From contig MAAE01000047.1 in assembly GCA_002162675.1 (NCBI GenBank), forward strand, positions 23,343-87,342: a DNA stretch of 64,000 nucleotides, written 5' to 3'. The notes below the pieces were generated by a model. That model saw only the letters and a list, made by a program, of their open reading frames with translations, had not been told where the DNA came from and searched no databases. The translations under genes and the position numbers were made by a program. Below, in pieces: positions 35,975-44,243 of this stretch. This DNA comes from Colwellia sp. 39_35_sub15_T18 (GTDB lineage: Bacteria > Pseudomonadota > Gammaproteobacteria > Enterobacterales > Alteromonadaceae). Every line of letters starts with the position of its first letter. The first letter of the stretch is position 1.

Positions 35975-36862
35975 TTATGCTTCTCCCCTTAATGCGTGCC
36001 CGGTTAAATGTAAAAACAAATCATCTAAGTTGGCTGATTTTACATGTAAGCCATCTAGCGAGACATTCTTTTTCATTAGCAAGGCTAAGGTTTGTTCAAC
36101 ATTAGCGGTAGTAATTTCTATGCGTTCACCATGCTTTTGCCACGAATGCTCTGCGCTCAACTCAGCAGGAACTTGTTCTTTAGGCAAATAAATAAAAACC
36201 TCGTTAAAATGTTTACTCAACAATTGAGTTGGCGTGCCCGATTCAATTATTTTACCTTGATCCATAATAACAATGTCATCACAGAGTTGCTCGGCTTCAT
36301 CCATGTAATGAGTGGTTAATATAATGGTTTTATTGCGCGCTTTTATATTTTTAATGAGCTGCCAAAAATTCCGTCTGGCATGGGGATCTAAACCCGTTGT
36401 CGGTTCATCAAGAAAGATTATTTCGGGATCATTAATTAAGGCTAAAGCAAGTAATAAGCGCTGTCTTTGCCCCCCTGAAAGCAAACGATTATCTCGATTT
36501 AAAAAATCACCTAAATCACAAAGTTCAATGAGACTTTCTTGCTCAAGAGTGTGCTGATAAAATGATGAAAATAAATTCAGAGTTTCTTTTACTGTTAAAA
36601 AGTATTGTAAAGCAGTATGTTGAAATTGAATACCTATTTGCTGTGAAATACTGGCATCAACTTCTCTCCCTTGATATAACACCTGACCTGAGCTGGGGGC
36701 AATGATCCCTTCCATTATTTCTATGGTGGTGGTTTTTCCGGCACCATTTGGCCCAAGCAAGCCAAAACAATGGCCTTTATTAACCGTAAAGCTGATGTTA
36801 TCAACCGCTGTTACATCTTTATACTGTTTAACCAAATTTTCTACACAAATAGCGATACTCAC
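35975..36862 (-). CDS. ABC transporter ATP-binding protein
   Basis: ATPase partner of the following permease. Walker A GPNGAGKTT at residues 37-45, signature LSGGQRQRL, Walker B IIFLDEPTTGLDP, and the H-loop in ILTTHYMDEAEQL. The C-terminal extension (about 215-295) matches DrrA/CcmA-type exporters. The start is GTG 36862 behind a GGGGGG run. First gene of the three-gene operon ending with the ketosynthase. Confidence 0.93.
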   Translation of the reverse strand: MSIAICVENLVKQYKDVTAVDNISFTVNKGHCFGLLGPNGAGKTTTIEIMEGIIAPSSGQVLYQGREVDASISQQIGIQFQHTALQYFLTVKETLNLFSSFYQHTLEQESLIELCDLGDFLNRDNRLLSGGQRQRLLLALALINDPEIIFLDEPTTGLDPHARRNFWQLIKNIKARNKTIILTTHYMDEAEQLCDDIVIMDQGKIIESGTPTQLLSKHFNEVFIYLPKEQVPAELSAEHSWQKHGERIEITTANVEQTLALLMKKNVSLDGLHVKSANLDDLFLHLTGHALRGEA

Positions 36863-37018
36863 GTAATCCCCCCCTAGTAAAGAATAACTCTACTATCACT
36901 CATTGCTTTATTACTTTTGTAGCAGAGGATTCATCCTCGATAACTTCGGGGAAAAAACATTCCTAAAAATTAGTTCAAACCAGTAATAATATCGAATAAC
37001 AGAGTAAAAAATAATGTA

Positions 37019-37196
37019 ATTGTTCACCACCGAGCCGCGATGCTCCACAGGGCTCTTCGAGCCTACACAGAGGATTTGTTAGTCTCGGTGTAGTGCATAG
37101 CAAGGCCTACATGGATGTAGGTCACTTAGGTTATGCATGGAGCATATAAACTGCCTCGGTGATCTCGGTGGTAAATATTTTTAAGCTGAATAAAAT
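37019..37196 (-). repeat. Intergenic repeat, copy 7 (complete long form, reverse)
   Basis: TTGTTCACCACCGAGCCGCG at one end and CTCGGTGATCTCGGTGGTAA then ATATTTTTAAGCTGAATAAA at the other; the internal CCTACATGGATGTAGG hairpin and GGCTCTTCGAGCC are both present. It is the least damaged long copy. Confidence 0.88.
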
Positions 37197-37245
37197 AATT
37201 AACTTTATTGTACTTAAATTTTAGTTAAAGGCACTTTATTTCTAC

Positions 37246-37293
37246 AAATGATAACAATTCTTATTTGCATTTGATTTTTTATTGTTCTATCTT
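37246..37293 (+). promoter_or_regulatory. Candidate Fur box overlapping a sigma-70-type promoter
   Basis: The 19-mer at 37246-37264 contains AATGATAACAATT, matching about 12 of 19 positions of the Fur consensus in my alignment. It abuts a -35 TTGCAT and -10 TATCTT spaced by 17 bp, 30 bp upstream of the start codon at 37323. Moderate support only. Confidence 0.45.
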
Positions 37294-37322
37294 TATCACA
37301 GCTTAAAAATAAGGAGACTGTT

Positions 37323-37532
37323 ATGGCTATGCAAACATTAAATGCTGCTATGGCTAGTAAAGTACAAGTTGAGTTATCTAGCAGCTTACTGATCCAACTA
37401 CTCAACTCGGGTTTACTACATTGTAGCGACTGCAAATGCTTAAATGCAGATGCTAAAAAAGTACTTTGGCAAGCATTGCTAACTAGCACCGCTAATACAG
37501 AACTAACAAATGAGGGAAAATTATGTGCTTAA
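37323..37532 (+). CDS. Small Cys-cluster protein, 69 residues
   Basis: Not recognised. A soluble helical protein with a compact CxxCxC cluster (Cys34, Cys37, Cys39) in GLLHCSDCKCLNADAKKVLW, capable in principle of binding a metal or iron-sulfur centre. It has a strong ribosome site (AAGGAG, six bases from ATG) and a candidate Fur-controlled promoter, so it is likely a real gene. It overlaps the next gene by 10 bp. Confidence 0.7.
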   Translation: MAMQTLNAAMASKVQVELSSSLLIQLLNSGLLHCSDCKCLNADAKKVLWQALLTSTANTELTNEGKLCA

Positions 37533-37759
37533 AGTCTTCAACAGAGTTTTTGCAACTTGAAAACTGGTTAACCATGCTAATCACCACCTATAAAGAATAT
37601 CCAAGTTGTGGCTTAGCCAAAACCATTAGTTATTACTTGGCTCGGCTATTACACCATGATGATATTGATTTTTGTGGTGGTAAACGATGCGATTATTTAG
37701 TGATGCACAAGTATTGGCAATGGCAAAGTAATCAGCGCTCAAGTATTTATTCAACTTAA
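37523..37759 (+). CDS. Small Cys-containing protein, 78 residues
   Basis: Not recognised. It starts inside the end of the previous gene (10-bp overlap, +1 frame), so it is probably translationally coupled. The sequence is helical with Trp/Tyr-rich segments and Cys29, Cys51 and Cys56 (DFCGGKRCDY). Its 3' end reads into a repeat copy. Together with the preceding gene it forms a compact operon that may respond to iron. Confidence 0.68.
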   Translation: MCLKSSTEFLQLENWLTMLITTYKEYPSCGLAKTISYYLARLLHHDDIDFCGGKRCDYLVMHKYWQWQSNQRSSIYST

Positions 37760-37845
37760 AAAGTATTACCACCGAGAATATAAAACCTCTGTTTAGGCTC
37801 GAAGAACCCTTTGTGAAGCATAGCGGCTCGGTGGTAAATAGATAA
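37741..37845 (+). repeat. Intergenic repeat, copy 8 (short form)
   Basis: Left end GTATTTATTCAACTTAAAAA and TACCACCGAG; centre GGCTCGAAGAACCC; right end CGGCTCGGTGGTAAATAG. The left end overlaps the stop codon of the 78-residue gene (37757-37759), so the element contributes its final codons (YST). Confidence 0.85.
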
Positions 37846-37846
37846 G

Positions 37847-40042
37847 TTACGTGTTCAGTTGTTTAATCTTGCTTGTTAAAAATTGCTCCAGTGCCTTTTT
37901 GCCAGTAAAGCCATGTTGCTGGCATAGTTCAGTGATACTTTGCTTTTGCATAATACGCTGAATCAGCACAGCGACATCGGTTTGATCGGCAAGGTTTTCG
38001 TTAAGCAATCGCTCTTTTAGCCATAAATGCAAACTAAAGACACAACAAGCGTATTGCCTATGTCCTTGCACAAAAGCGCTTACATTGGCGTTGTCATGCG
38101 CGGTTAATTTAACCCGACAAGCTTTAGGGCAATGGTATTGAATTAGGGCAATTAAATCTGCTGCCAGCCATTGATATTCGTCGTTAAGTAAATGATCAAA
38201 GCTTCGATAAAACTCATGCTTTATTACTGACTCAAGGTTGATTGCTTTATTACTGACGGCATTTAACACTAACGCGGAATGCTCACCACTGGCTTTGTCT
38301 TTAGTAAAGCCAAGTCGAGCCAACTGATAACCTTGCTGCAGCCAAAAAGAAAGCAAGGATTTAGTTGCGCCAAAACTTGAGGCAAGAAAATCGGCTCCTT
38401 GAATTTTAGCAAAGTAATTAATTTCTTTTAAAAAAAACGAACCTATATCCTGTTGTTGCAGCTGTACATGAACCGCTATACGCATCACGCGTAAATAATG
38501 AAAATCAAAAGCTTGTTCAACACCACACTGTGTCAATAAAGACTGTGGGGTAAAGTGGTTATTGAGTCGTCTTTTTGAGTTTTTTATCCCACTAATATCC
38601 GCAGCACTTACTGGCTCAGTTCCTGAATTTCCTTCACTTATTAACATGGCCACCGCAACCACACGCTGTTTGTTGTTGATCTCAGACAATAAGCACAGTA
38701 ATTGTACGCTGGGATTATCGAGCAACATTTTCACGTCACTCGGTTTTGTTTGATAATGAGCAGTAACCAACACCGAAACCACTTGTGCTAATAAGGCTTC
38801 ATCCTCTGCTAGTGCTTGGCCAGTAAAATGTACAAACGTCAAAGCATTAGTAACAATATTAAGATTAGTGCCAGTATTGGCATCAAGCAGTGATGAGTTT
38901 GATGACTTAGCCTGATCGCAAGTTAAGTCATCGAGTTCGGCATTAAGCAAACAAGCATCGAATATTAATTGCTCAAGCGGATCACCGGCGCGATAACGTA
39001 TCGGCTGGTGAATATGCAAATTACGCCAATGAGGACAAATAAAATTTAACCTTTGCTGAAACTTTAAGGTAAAGCCCCGCCCCGCCCCCTCATAACCATG
39101 CACAGTACTAGCAAAGACCATGCGATGATAATTTTTAACAAGTTGCTCAAGCAGATAAACAGGAATGGCAGCGGCCTCATCAACCAAGAGCAAACTGGCT
39201 TTATGGTGTTGTTTAAGTAGTTGATCAACAGCAATAAACTCAACACTCCCCTTGTCGCTGGTAAAACAATTATTGTGCCAAACGCCGGTGGGCAAACTTG
39301 TTTGCAGTTGCTGAAAAAAAACCTGCAAACAATTCACATCCGCTGCGGTAATAACAATATGCACAGGGTTATCTTTTTTGGCAGCCTTGAGTAGCTCAGT
39401 ACTGGCAAGTGCTAGTGCCGATGATTTTCCTCGTCCTCTATCTGCTGTTAACACTAACGGCCTTTTTCGTTTACCCGTAACCACTTTTATGATGGCATCA
39501 ACAGCAGTCACTTGCTCTTGAGTAACGCAGGCATAGTTAAGCTTTACTTTTTCTGTGCTTGTCTCTTTGCTAACGCTTTCAGCACTTGCTAAAGCCGGTA
39601 AAACAAGCTTTTTTTGTGCAAGCACAACATGCGCTGGCATTTGGTTAACTACCGTTAAAAAACGTTTGAAGAACAAGCTTGTTTCGAGCTTGGTATAATC
39701 GCTAACTAATAAGAAAAATATCCCACCAGCGACTAAAGTACCAGAGAGTGCAGCTAAAGCATCAATAGAGTATTGGCTATCGGCAAAAACCACATAATCA
39801 CTTTCACTGCCGAGCTTATCTCGAAAACGCTGCACAGAGACATTAGGCTGAATGTTCTCGTTGTCGCCATAAATAAAACAGCGATTTTTTGCGCTGTGAC
39901 TATTTTCTATAATATCAACAGACTTTAATAATGAGTGTGCCCACAATTCATCTCCCACCAGCACAACTAAACGACGCTCATTGAACGCTAATGCTTGTTG
40001 TTGAAAGCTTTGTAACCACTCAATGAGTGCTTCATTTATCAT
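37847..40042 (-). CDS. tmcA: tRNA(Met) cytidine acetyltransferase TmcA
   Basis: Makes N4-acetylcytidine at the wobble position of elongator tRNA-Met, using acetyl-CoA and ATP. The N-terminal DUF1726 region is followed by a helicase-like ATPase module with Walker A TADRGRGKSSALALA and LLLVDEAAAIPVYLL. Next come the RYRAGDPLEQLIFDACLLN segment and a GNAT acetyltransferase domain (RVMRIAVHVQLQQQDIG, SFGATKSLLSFW). The length of 731 residues compares with 671 in E. coli. It converges with the small Cys-protein operon. Confidence 0.93.
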   Translation of the reverse strand: MINEALIEWLQSFQQQALAFNERRLVVLVGDELWAHSLLKSVDIIENSHSAKNRCFIYGDNENIQPNVSVQRFRDKLGSESDYVVFADSQYSIDALAALSGTLVAGGIFFLLVSDYTKLETSLFFKRFLTVVNQMPAHVVLAQKKLVLPALASAESVSKETSTEKVKLNYACVTQEQVTAVDAIIKVVTGKRKRPLVLTADRGRGKSSALALASTELLKAAKKDNPVHIVITAADVNCLQVFFQQLQTSLPTGVWHNNCFTSDKGSVEFIAVDQLLKQHHKASLLLVDEAAAIPVYLLEQLVKNYHRMVFASTVHGYEGAGRGFTLKFQQRLNFICPHWRNLHIHQPIRYRAGDPLEQLIFDACLLNAELDDLTCDQAKSSNSSLLDANTGTNLNIVTNALTFVHFTGQALAEDEALLAQVVSVLVTAHYQTKPSDVKMLLDNPSVQLLCLLSEINNKQRVVAVAMLISEGNSGTEPVSAADISGIKNSKRRLNNHFTPQSLLTQCGVEQAFDFHYLRVMRIAVHVQLQQQDIGSFFLKEINYFAKIQGADFLASSFGATKSLLSFWLQQGYQLARLGFTKDKASGEHSALVLNAVSNKAINLESVIKHEFYRSFDHLLNDEYQWLAADLIALIQYHCPKACRVKLTAHDNANVSAFVQGHRQYACCVFSLHLWLKERLLNENLADQTDVAVLIQRIMQKQSITELCQQHGFTGKKALEQFLTSKIKQLNT

Positions 40043-40195
40043 GATAATATTTATTGTAAGTTAAACTCTTTATAGGACAAGAGTTTAACAAGCAAGCTTA
40101 GTTAAAAGTAGAAAAAGTTATTGAAAATGCGCTATTACTTGCCTATGTTGATTAATATATATTTAAATCACCCATATTTTTAGTGAGTAGAACTT

Positions 40196-40399
40196 ATGGT
40201 AGGTAATGACGATTTTTTAGATGATATTAATGCCGATGATGGTGAGAATGAGCAAACAATTGATATTGAAGCGGATGAGCTTGCTGACAAGGAAGCGCAA
40301 ATTCAAGCACAAAGAAATTTATTAGCTCGAAAGCGCATTGATGAACTCATCGAGAAAAAGAGGCTAAAAGAATTACTTGATGATGAGGATGACTGGTAG
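40196..40399 (+). CDS. Small acidic PA3496-like protein, 67 residues
   Basis: An acidic N-terminal half (DDFLDDINADDGENE) is followed by a helical RNLLARKRIDELIEKKRLKELL stretch ending DDEDDW. The RR/K-rich helix with a terminal LLDDxxxW resembles the small PA3496 family of gammaproteobacteria, whose role is unclear. No signal peptide. The family match is from memory of the pattern. Confidence 0.6.
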   Translation: MVGNDDFLDDINADDGENEQTIDIEADELADKEAQIQAQRNLLARKRIDELIEKKRLKELLDDEDDW

Positions 40400-40500
40400 T
40401 GTGCAAAATCATCCGCTAATAACATTCGTGTTTACTAAATAAGTAAAGTATGTTTTATATACAACTACACATAAGTTCAATAATAATAAAAGTGTAAACA

Positions 40501-41853
40501 ATGATAAAACCACATCAATCGAAACAAAAAAAATATAAGCTAGCAGCTAAAACATTAGCGCCATTGCTATTATTAACAAGTACCTGCCAATACCTTCAAG
40601 CCAAAGAGCCCACTAACAATATTCAGGTAGAAGCCCTTGCTACTCAAGTTGAGGCTGATGTTATTAAATGGCGTCGTCACTTTCACCAACATCCTGAATT
40701 ATCGAACAGAGAATTTGAAACCGCTAAAACGATTGCCACCTACCTTAAATCATTAGGACTTGAGGTCAAAACAGGTATCGCTAAAACAGGTGTTGTCGCC
40801 ATTTTAGATTCAGGAAAGCCTGGGCCGGTTGTCGCGCTACGTGCCGACATTGACGGTTTACCCGTCACAGAAAATGTAAACTTACCCTTCGCATCCACCG
40901 TAAAGTCCACTTATAATGGTCAAAGTGTCGGTGTAATGCATGCTTGTGGCCATGATACACATATTGCCATGCTCATGGGAGCGGCAAAAATATTAACCTC
41001 AATGAAAGATAAATTGCATGGCAAAGTAAAATTTATATTTCAGCCTGCTGAAGAAGGGGCGCCTGAAGGAGAAACCGGTGGCGCAGAGGTTATGGTGAAA
41101 GAAGGCGTTTTATCGGCGCCTAATGTTGACGTTATTTTTGGTTTACATATTAGCTCTGGCAAAGAAGTTGGCACCGTTCATTATCGTTCAGGTGGCATTA
41201 TGGCTGCTGTTGATCCCTTTAAAATAGTGGTCAAAGGCAAGCAATCACACGGCGCTTATCCATGGAATAGTGTTGATCCTATTGTCACATCAGCACAAAT
41301 CATTATGGGTTTACAAACCATTGTTAGCCGTGAAGTTGAGTTAATAGACAGCGCTGCTGTTGTTACCATTGGCATGATACATGGCGGAACACGCTCAAAC
41401 ATCATTCCTAATGAAGTTGAGCTAGTCGGTACCATTCGTACACTAAATCCAGAAATCAGAAAACATATTCACCAATCTGTACATAATAAGGCTACTAGTA
41501 TTGCTAAAAGTATGAACGCCCAAGCAGTGGTAACTTTACCCCTTGATTACAGCTACCCGATCACCTTCAACAATGAAAAGTTAATGGCTGAAATGCTACC
41601 GGTATTACAAGCAACCGCTGGCGTTACAAATACTCAAGTAACCAACCCAGTGACAGGCGCAGAAGATTTTTCATTCTTTCAAGAAAAAGTGCCCGGCTTA
41701 TACTTATTCGTTGGTGGTAGGGCTAAGGATATGCCAGCCTCTAAAGCACCCGACCATCATACTCCTGAATTTCAAATTGATGAAAGTGGTATGAAGTTAG
41801 GGGTTAAATTATTAACTAATTTAACCCTAGATTATATGAGTAATCATCACTAA
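40501..41853 (+). CDS. Exported M20 family amidohydrolase
   Basis: Zinc-dependent hydrolase of N-acyl amino acids or related amides, with an N-terminal signal peptide (about residues 1-33, ending LQA before KEPTN). Metal ligands are seen in HACGHDTHIAML and FQPAEEGAPEGETGGAE, plus the dimerisation insert and the C-terminal ligand in NPVTGAEDFSFF. The HACGHD form is that of IAA-amino-acid hydrolase/hippurate-hydrolase-like carboxypeptidases. The periplasmic location is inferred from the signal peptide. Confidence 0.88.
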   Translation: MIKPHQSKQKKYKLAAKTLAPLLLLTSTCQYLQAKEPTNNIQVEALATQVEADVIKWRRHFHQHPELSNREFETAKTIATYLKSLGLEVKTGIAKTGVVAILDSGKPGPVVALRADIDGLPVTENVNLPFASTVKSTYNGQSVGVMHACGHDTHIAMLMGAAKILTSMKDKLHGKVKFIFQPAEEGAPEGETGGAEVMVKEGVLSAPNVDVIFGLHISSGKEVGTVHYRSGGIMAAVDPFKIVVKGKQSHGAYPWNSVDPIVTSAQIIMGLQTIVSREVELIDSAAVVTIGMIHGGTRSNIIPNEVELVGTIRTLNPEIRKHIHQSVHNKATSIAKSMNAQAVVTLPLDYSYPITFNNEKLMAEMLPVLQATAGVTNTQVTNPVTGAEDFSFFQEKVPGLYLFVGGRAKDMPASKAPDHHTPEFQIDESGMKLGVKLLTNLTLDYMSNHH

Positions 41854-41861
41854 GTTTATAA

Positions 41862-41912
41862 AAGTGATAGCTAACTAACCGTTAAATGTTGATAACTATC
41901 ACTTCTCTTTAA
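41862..41912 (+). terminator. Probable terminator after the amidohydrolase gene
   Basis: AAGTGATAG (41862-41870) pairs with CTATCACTT (41896-41904) across a 25-base loop, followed by CTCTTT. The loop is long for a classic terminator. Confidence 0.45.
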
Positions 41913-41967
41913 CTAAGATACTGATAATATAGCGCAATACATTCTTCTGTTGCTTAAAATAGCTATT

Positions 41968-42621
41968 ATGACTTTATTTGAAAAACTTCGCTGCTTACTT
42001 ACTTTTGGTCAAGGGGTTGCTCTTCCCTTGCCAGAAATATCGTCTAATTCCACCCCCTTGCCATTATTTAAGCAATGGTTTGAAGACGCAAATAAATCAG
42101 GCATTTTATTGCCCGAAGCCATGTCGGTAAGTAGTTGTAGCAGTGATGGACAGCCCAGCTCGCGTATGGTGTTATTAAAAAACTTTGATGAACAAGGTTT
42201 TGTGTTTTTTACCAATTACGGTAGCCGAAAAAGTCATGAATTAAGCGAAAATAGCAAGGTCGCCTTGTTGTTTCATTGGAGTGTTTTACAAAGACAAATA
42301 CGAATAGAAGGCACCGTTGAAAAAGTGAGCCTGCAAGAGTCTGCTGACTACTTTCATAGCCGAGACCATGGCAGCCAAGTAGGGGCATGGGCTTCAAAAC
42401 AAAGCCAAAAACTGCAACATGACAATGAACTAAAAGAGCGCATGTCACATTTCAGTGACAAATACGCTCAAGGAGAAGTACCCCATCCTGAATTTTGGGG
42501 AGGATGGCGAGTAAAGCCTACTTATATCGAATTTTGGCAAGGTAGAGCCAGCCGTTTGCACGATAGAGTCTGTTTTGAAAAGCAGGAAAATGACTGGCTG
42601 AATTTCAAATTACATCCGTAA
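41968..42621 (+). CDS. pdxH: Pyridoxamine/pyridoxine 5'-phosphate oxidase
   Basis: FMN enzyme making pyridoxal 5'-phosphate. Landmarks: MVLLKNFDEQGFVFFTNYGSRKSHEL, HWSVLQRQIRIEGTVE, HSRDHGSQVGAWASKQSQ and the C-terminal WGGWRVKPTYIEFWQGRASRLHDR ending LHP. I use ATG 41968 (217 residues), the size typical of the family, rather than a TTG six codons upstream. The last about 10 codons are copied again at 43000-43010 within the downstream spacer. Confidence 0.95.
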   Translation: MTLFEKLRCLLTFGQGVALPLPEISSNSTPLPLFKQWFEDANKSGILLPEAMSVSSCSSDGQPSSRMVLLKNFDEQGFVFFTNYGSRKSHELSENSKVALLFHWSVLQRQIRIEGTVEKVSLQESADYFHSRDHGSQVGAWASKQSQKLQHDNELKERMSHFSDKYAQGEVPHPEFWGGWRVKPTYIEFWQGRASRLHDRVCFEKQENDWLNFKLHP

Positions 42622-42638
42622 TACCAGCTTTACTATTT

Positions 42639-42828
42639 TGTATTTATTCAGCTTAGTAATATTTACCACAGAGAGCACCGAGGCAGGTTATATGCTCCAT
42701 GCATAACCTAAGTGACCTACATGTAGGCCTTGCTTCGCACAACACCGAGAATAACAAAGCCTCTGTGCAGGCTCGAAGAGCCCTCTGTGAAGCATCGCGA
42801 CTCGGTGGTGAGCCGTTACTTTATTTCT
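42639..42828 (+). repeat. Intergenic repeat, copy 9 (long form)
   Basis: Left end GTATTTATTCAGCTTAGTAA and TTTACCACAGAGAGCACCGA; long insert with a shortened CCTACATGTAGG hairpin; right end CGACTCGGTGGTGAGCCG. Confidence 0.85.
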
Positions 42829-42960
42829 TTGTATTTATTAGCTTAGAAATATTTACCACCGAGGTGCTATCGCACGACACCGAGACTAACAAAGATAACA
42901 ACGTCTCTGTCTAGGCTCGAAGAGCCCTCTGCGAATCATCGCAGCTCGGTGGTAAACAGT
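42829..42960 (+). repeat. Intergenic repeat, copy 10
   Basis: Left end GTATTTATTAGCTTAGAAAT and TTACCACCGAGGTGC; centre AGGCTCGAAGAGCCC; right end CAGCTCGGTGGTAAACAG. Directly abuts copy 9. Confidence 0.85.
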
Positions 42961-43018
42961 TACCTATTTCTTTTTGCTCGCTGGCGCAGGGATAATAATT
43001 ACATCCGCAATACCAGCT

Positions 43019-43138
43019 TTACTATTTTGTATTTATTCAGCTTAGTAATATTTACCACAGAGAGCACCGAGAATAACAACGTCTCTGTCTAGGCTCGAAG
43101 AGCCCTCTGTGCAGCATCGCAGCTCGGTGGTAAACAAT
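43019..43138 (+). repeat. Intergenic repeat, copy 11 (hybrid of copies 9 and 10)
   Basis: The left half follows copy 9 (CAGCTTAGTAATATTTACCA), the right half follows copy 10 (ACAACGTCTCTGTCTAGGCT, CAGCTCGGTGGTAAACAA). This pattern is expected from recombination between adjacent copies. Confidence 0.85.
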
Positions 43139-43141
43139 TAC

Positions 43142-43987
43142 CTACTTCTTTTTGCTCACTGGCGCAGGGATAATGCTAGGTTTAACGCACTGTGGCATAT
43201 TGCTCTGCTTTTGTCTGGTCAAATAAGCCGTTTTTGAAATGGCTAAGTGTTTACTCAACTGTTTAATGCGAGTGTCATTAGCAGGGTGTGTTGACATGAA
43301 TTCAGGTGGCGCATCTTTGCTTAACTTTGACATGTTCTGCCATAATTTAATGCTAGCTTCGGGCTTAAAACCAGATCTAGCCATTAATTCTTGACCAATA
43401 ATATCAGCTTCACTTTCATGAGCTCGGCTATACGGCATAATAAGTCCATATTGTACGCCAACGCCTAAACCGGCAACCCACAAGCCTTTATTTTCAACCT
43501 CACTTGCGCCTAAGGCTATTGTCGCCACCATTAAACCAACATTGGACAGTTTGCTTGCTGATAAACGTTCATTTGAATGACGCTCCAGCACGTGACCTAC
43601 TTCATGACCAATAATGGCGGCTAATTGATGTTGATCTTCGGTGACATTTAAAATACCAGTGTAAACGCCTATTTTTCCCCCCGGTAAAGCAAAAGCATTG
43701 ATTTGCTCCGAATCAAATACCACCACTTCCCATTCACCTTTATGTGCTGATGTTGGCACATTATCAGTGATAGCATTAGCAACACAATGCACAAAAGCGT
43801 TAGTATCAACATCAGTGCTAATGGCTATCTCTTTTTTCATTTGTTCAAAGGAGACTGAGCCCATATTATTTAGCTCAGTATCAGAATATAAAGAAACCTG
43901 ATTTCGGCCAGTTGAAGAGGTAGAACAAGCCGTTAATGACAATAACACAGCACAAAAAACACTATAAAAAACAGTTATATTTTTCAT
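43142..43987 (-). CDS. M48 family metallopeptidase lipoprotein
   Basis: Envelope zinc endopeptidase of the M48B type (LoiP/BepA-like). Signal peptide with lipobox SLTAC (Cys21), zinc motif HEVGH at 128-132, the third ligand Glu in SRAHESEADIIGQELMA, and a C-terminal THPANDTRIKQL typical of the group. It probably acts in quality control of outer-membrane proteins. There is no TPR domain, so LoiP is the better comparison than BepA. Its 3' 38 bp recur in the duplicated spacer downstream. Confidence 0.9.
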   Translation of the reverse strand: MKNITVFYSVFCAVLLSLTACSTSSTGRNQVSLYSDTELNNMGSVSFEQMKKEIAISTDVDTNAFVHCVANAITDNVPTSAHKGEWEVVVFDSEQINAFALPGGKIGVYTGILNVTEDQHQLAAIIGHEVGHVLERHSNERLSASKLSNVGLMVATIALGASEVENKGLWVAGLGVGVQYGLIMPYSRAHESEADIIGQELMARSGFKPEASIKLWQNMSKLSKDAPPEFMSTHPANDTRIKQLSKHLAISKTAYLTRQKQSNMPQCVKPSIIPAPVSKKK

Positions 43988-44243
43988 AAAAATTTAAATA
44001 TATTAAAGAAGTAATGTATTGCTTATTATACTTAAGCTATCTCGATATGCGAAGAAAAACTAACGGTAAGCAGCTAGAAAAACCACCTATAATCGCCGGT
44101 TTCATCCGCTGCAATCAAGGCCTTGCCTCTAAGCCTGTTAATTTTCGCTAACTGAGCAATATATTACTTCACTTGCTACTATGGTGCTCATGGCTCGAAA
44201 AAGCTTATTGTTTTGCTGTTAAATAGTTAATAAGAGAGTTGTT

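Larger units (their letters stand above)
36863..37322. other. Divergent intergenic region with repeat copy and Fur-like promoter
   Basis: Holds a complete reverse copy of the intergenic repeat (37019-37196), then the promoter of the small two-gene operon: a candidate Fur site (37246-37264), TTGCAT (37265-37270), 17 bp, TATCTT (37288-37293), and ribosome site AAGGAG (37311-37316). Confidence 0.6.
42600..43140. repeat. Complex duplicated spacer between pdxH and the M48 peptidase gene
   Basis: The order is pdxH tail, repeat A, repeat B, a 38-bp copy of the M48 gene tail (42961-42999), a copy of the pdxH tail (from 43000, matching 42611, offset 389), repeat C, then the real M48 tail (43139 onward, matching 42961, offset 178). 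The left end of repeat C matches A and its right end matches B. The whole spacer, including both gene ends, was therefore duplicated, and one copy then lost its middle. Confidence 0.9.

Noticed and set aside
42699..42914. Plus-strand 71-residue frame between pdxH and the M48 gene
   Set aside because: Lies wholly in repeat copies 9 and 10 and has no start signals.
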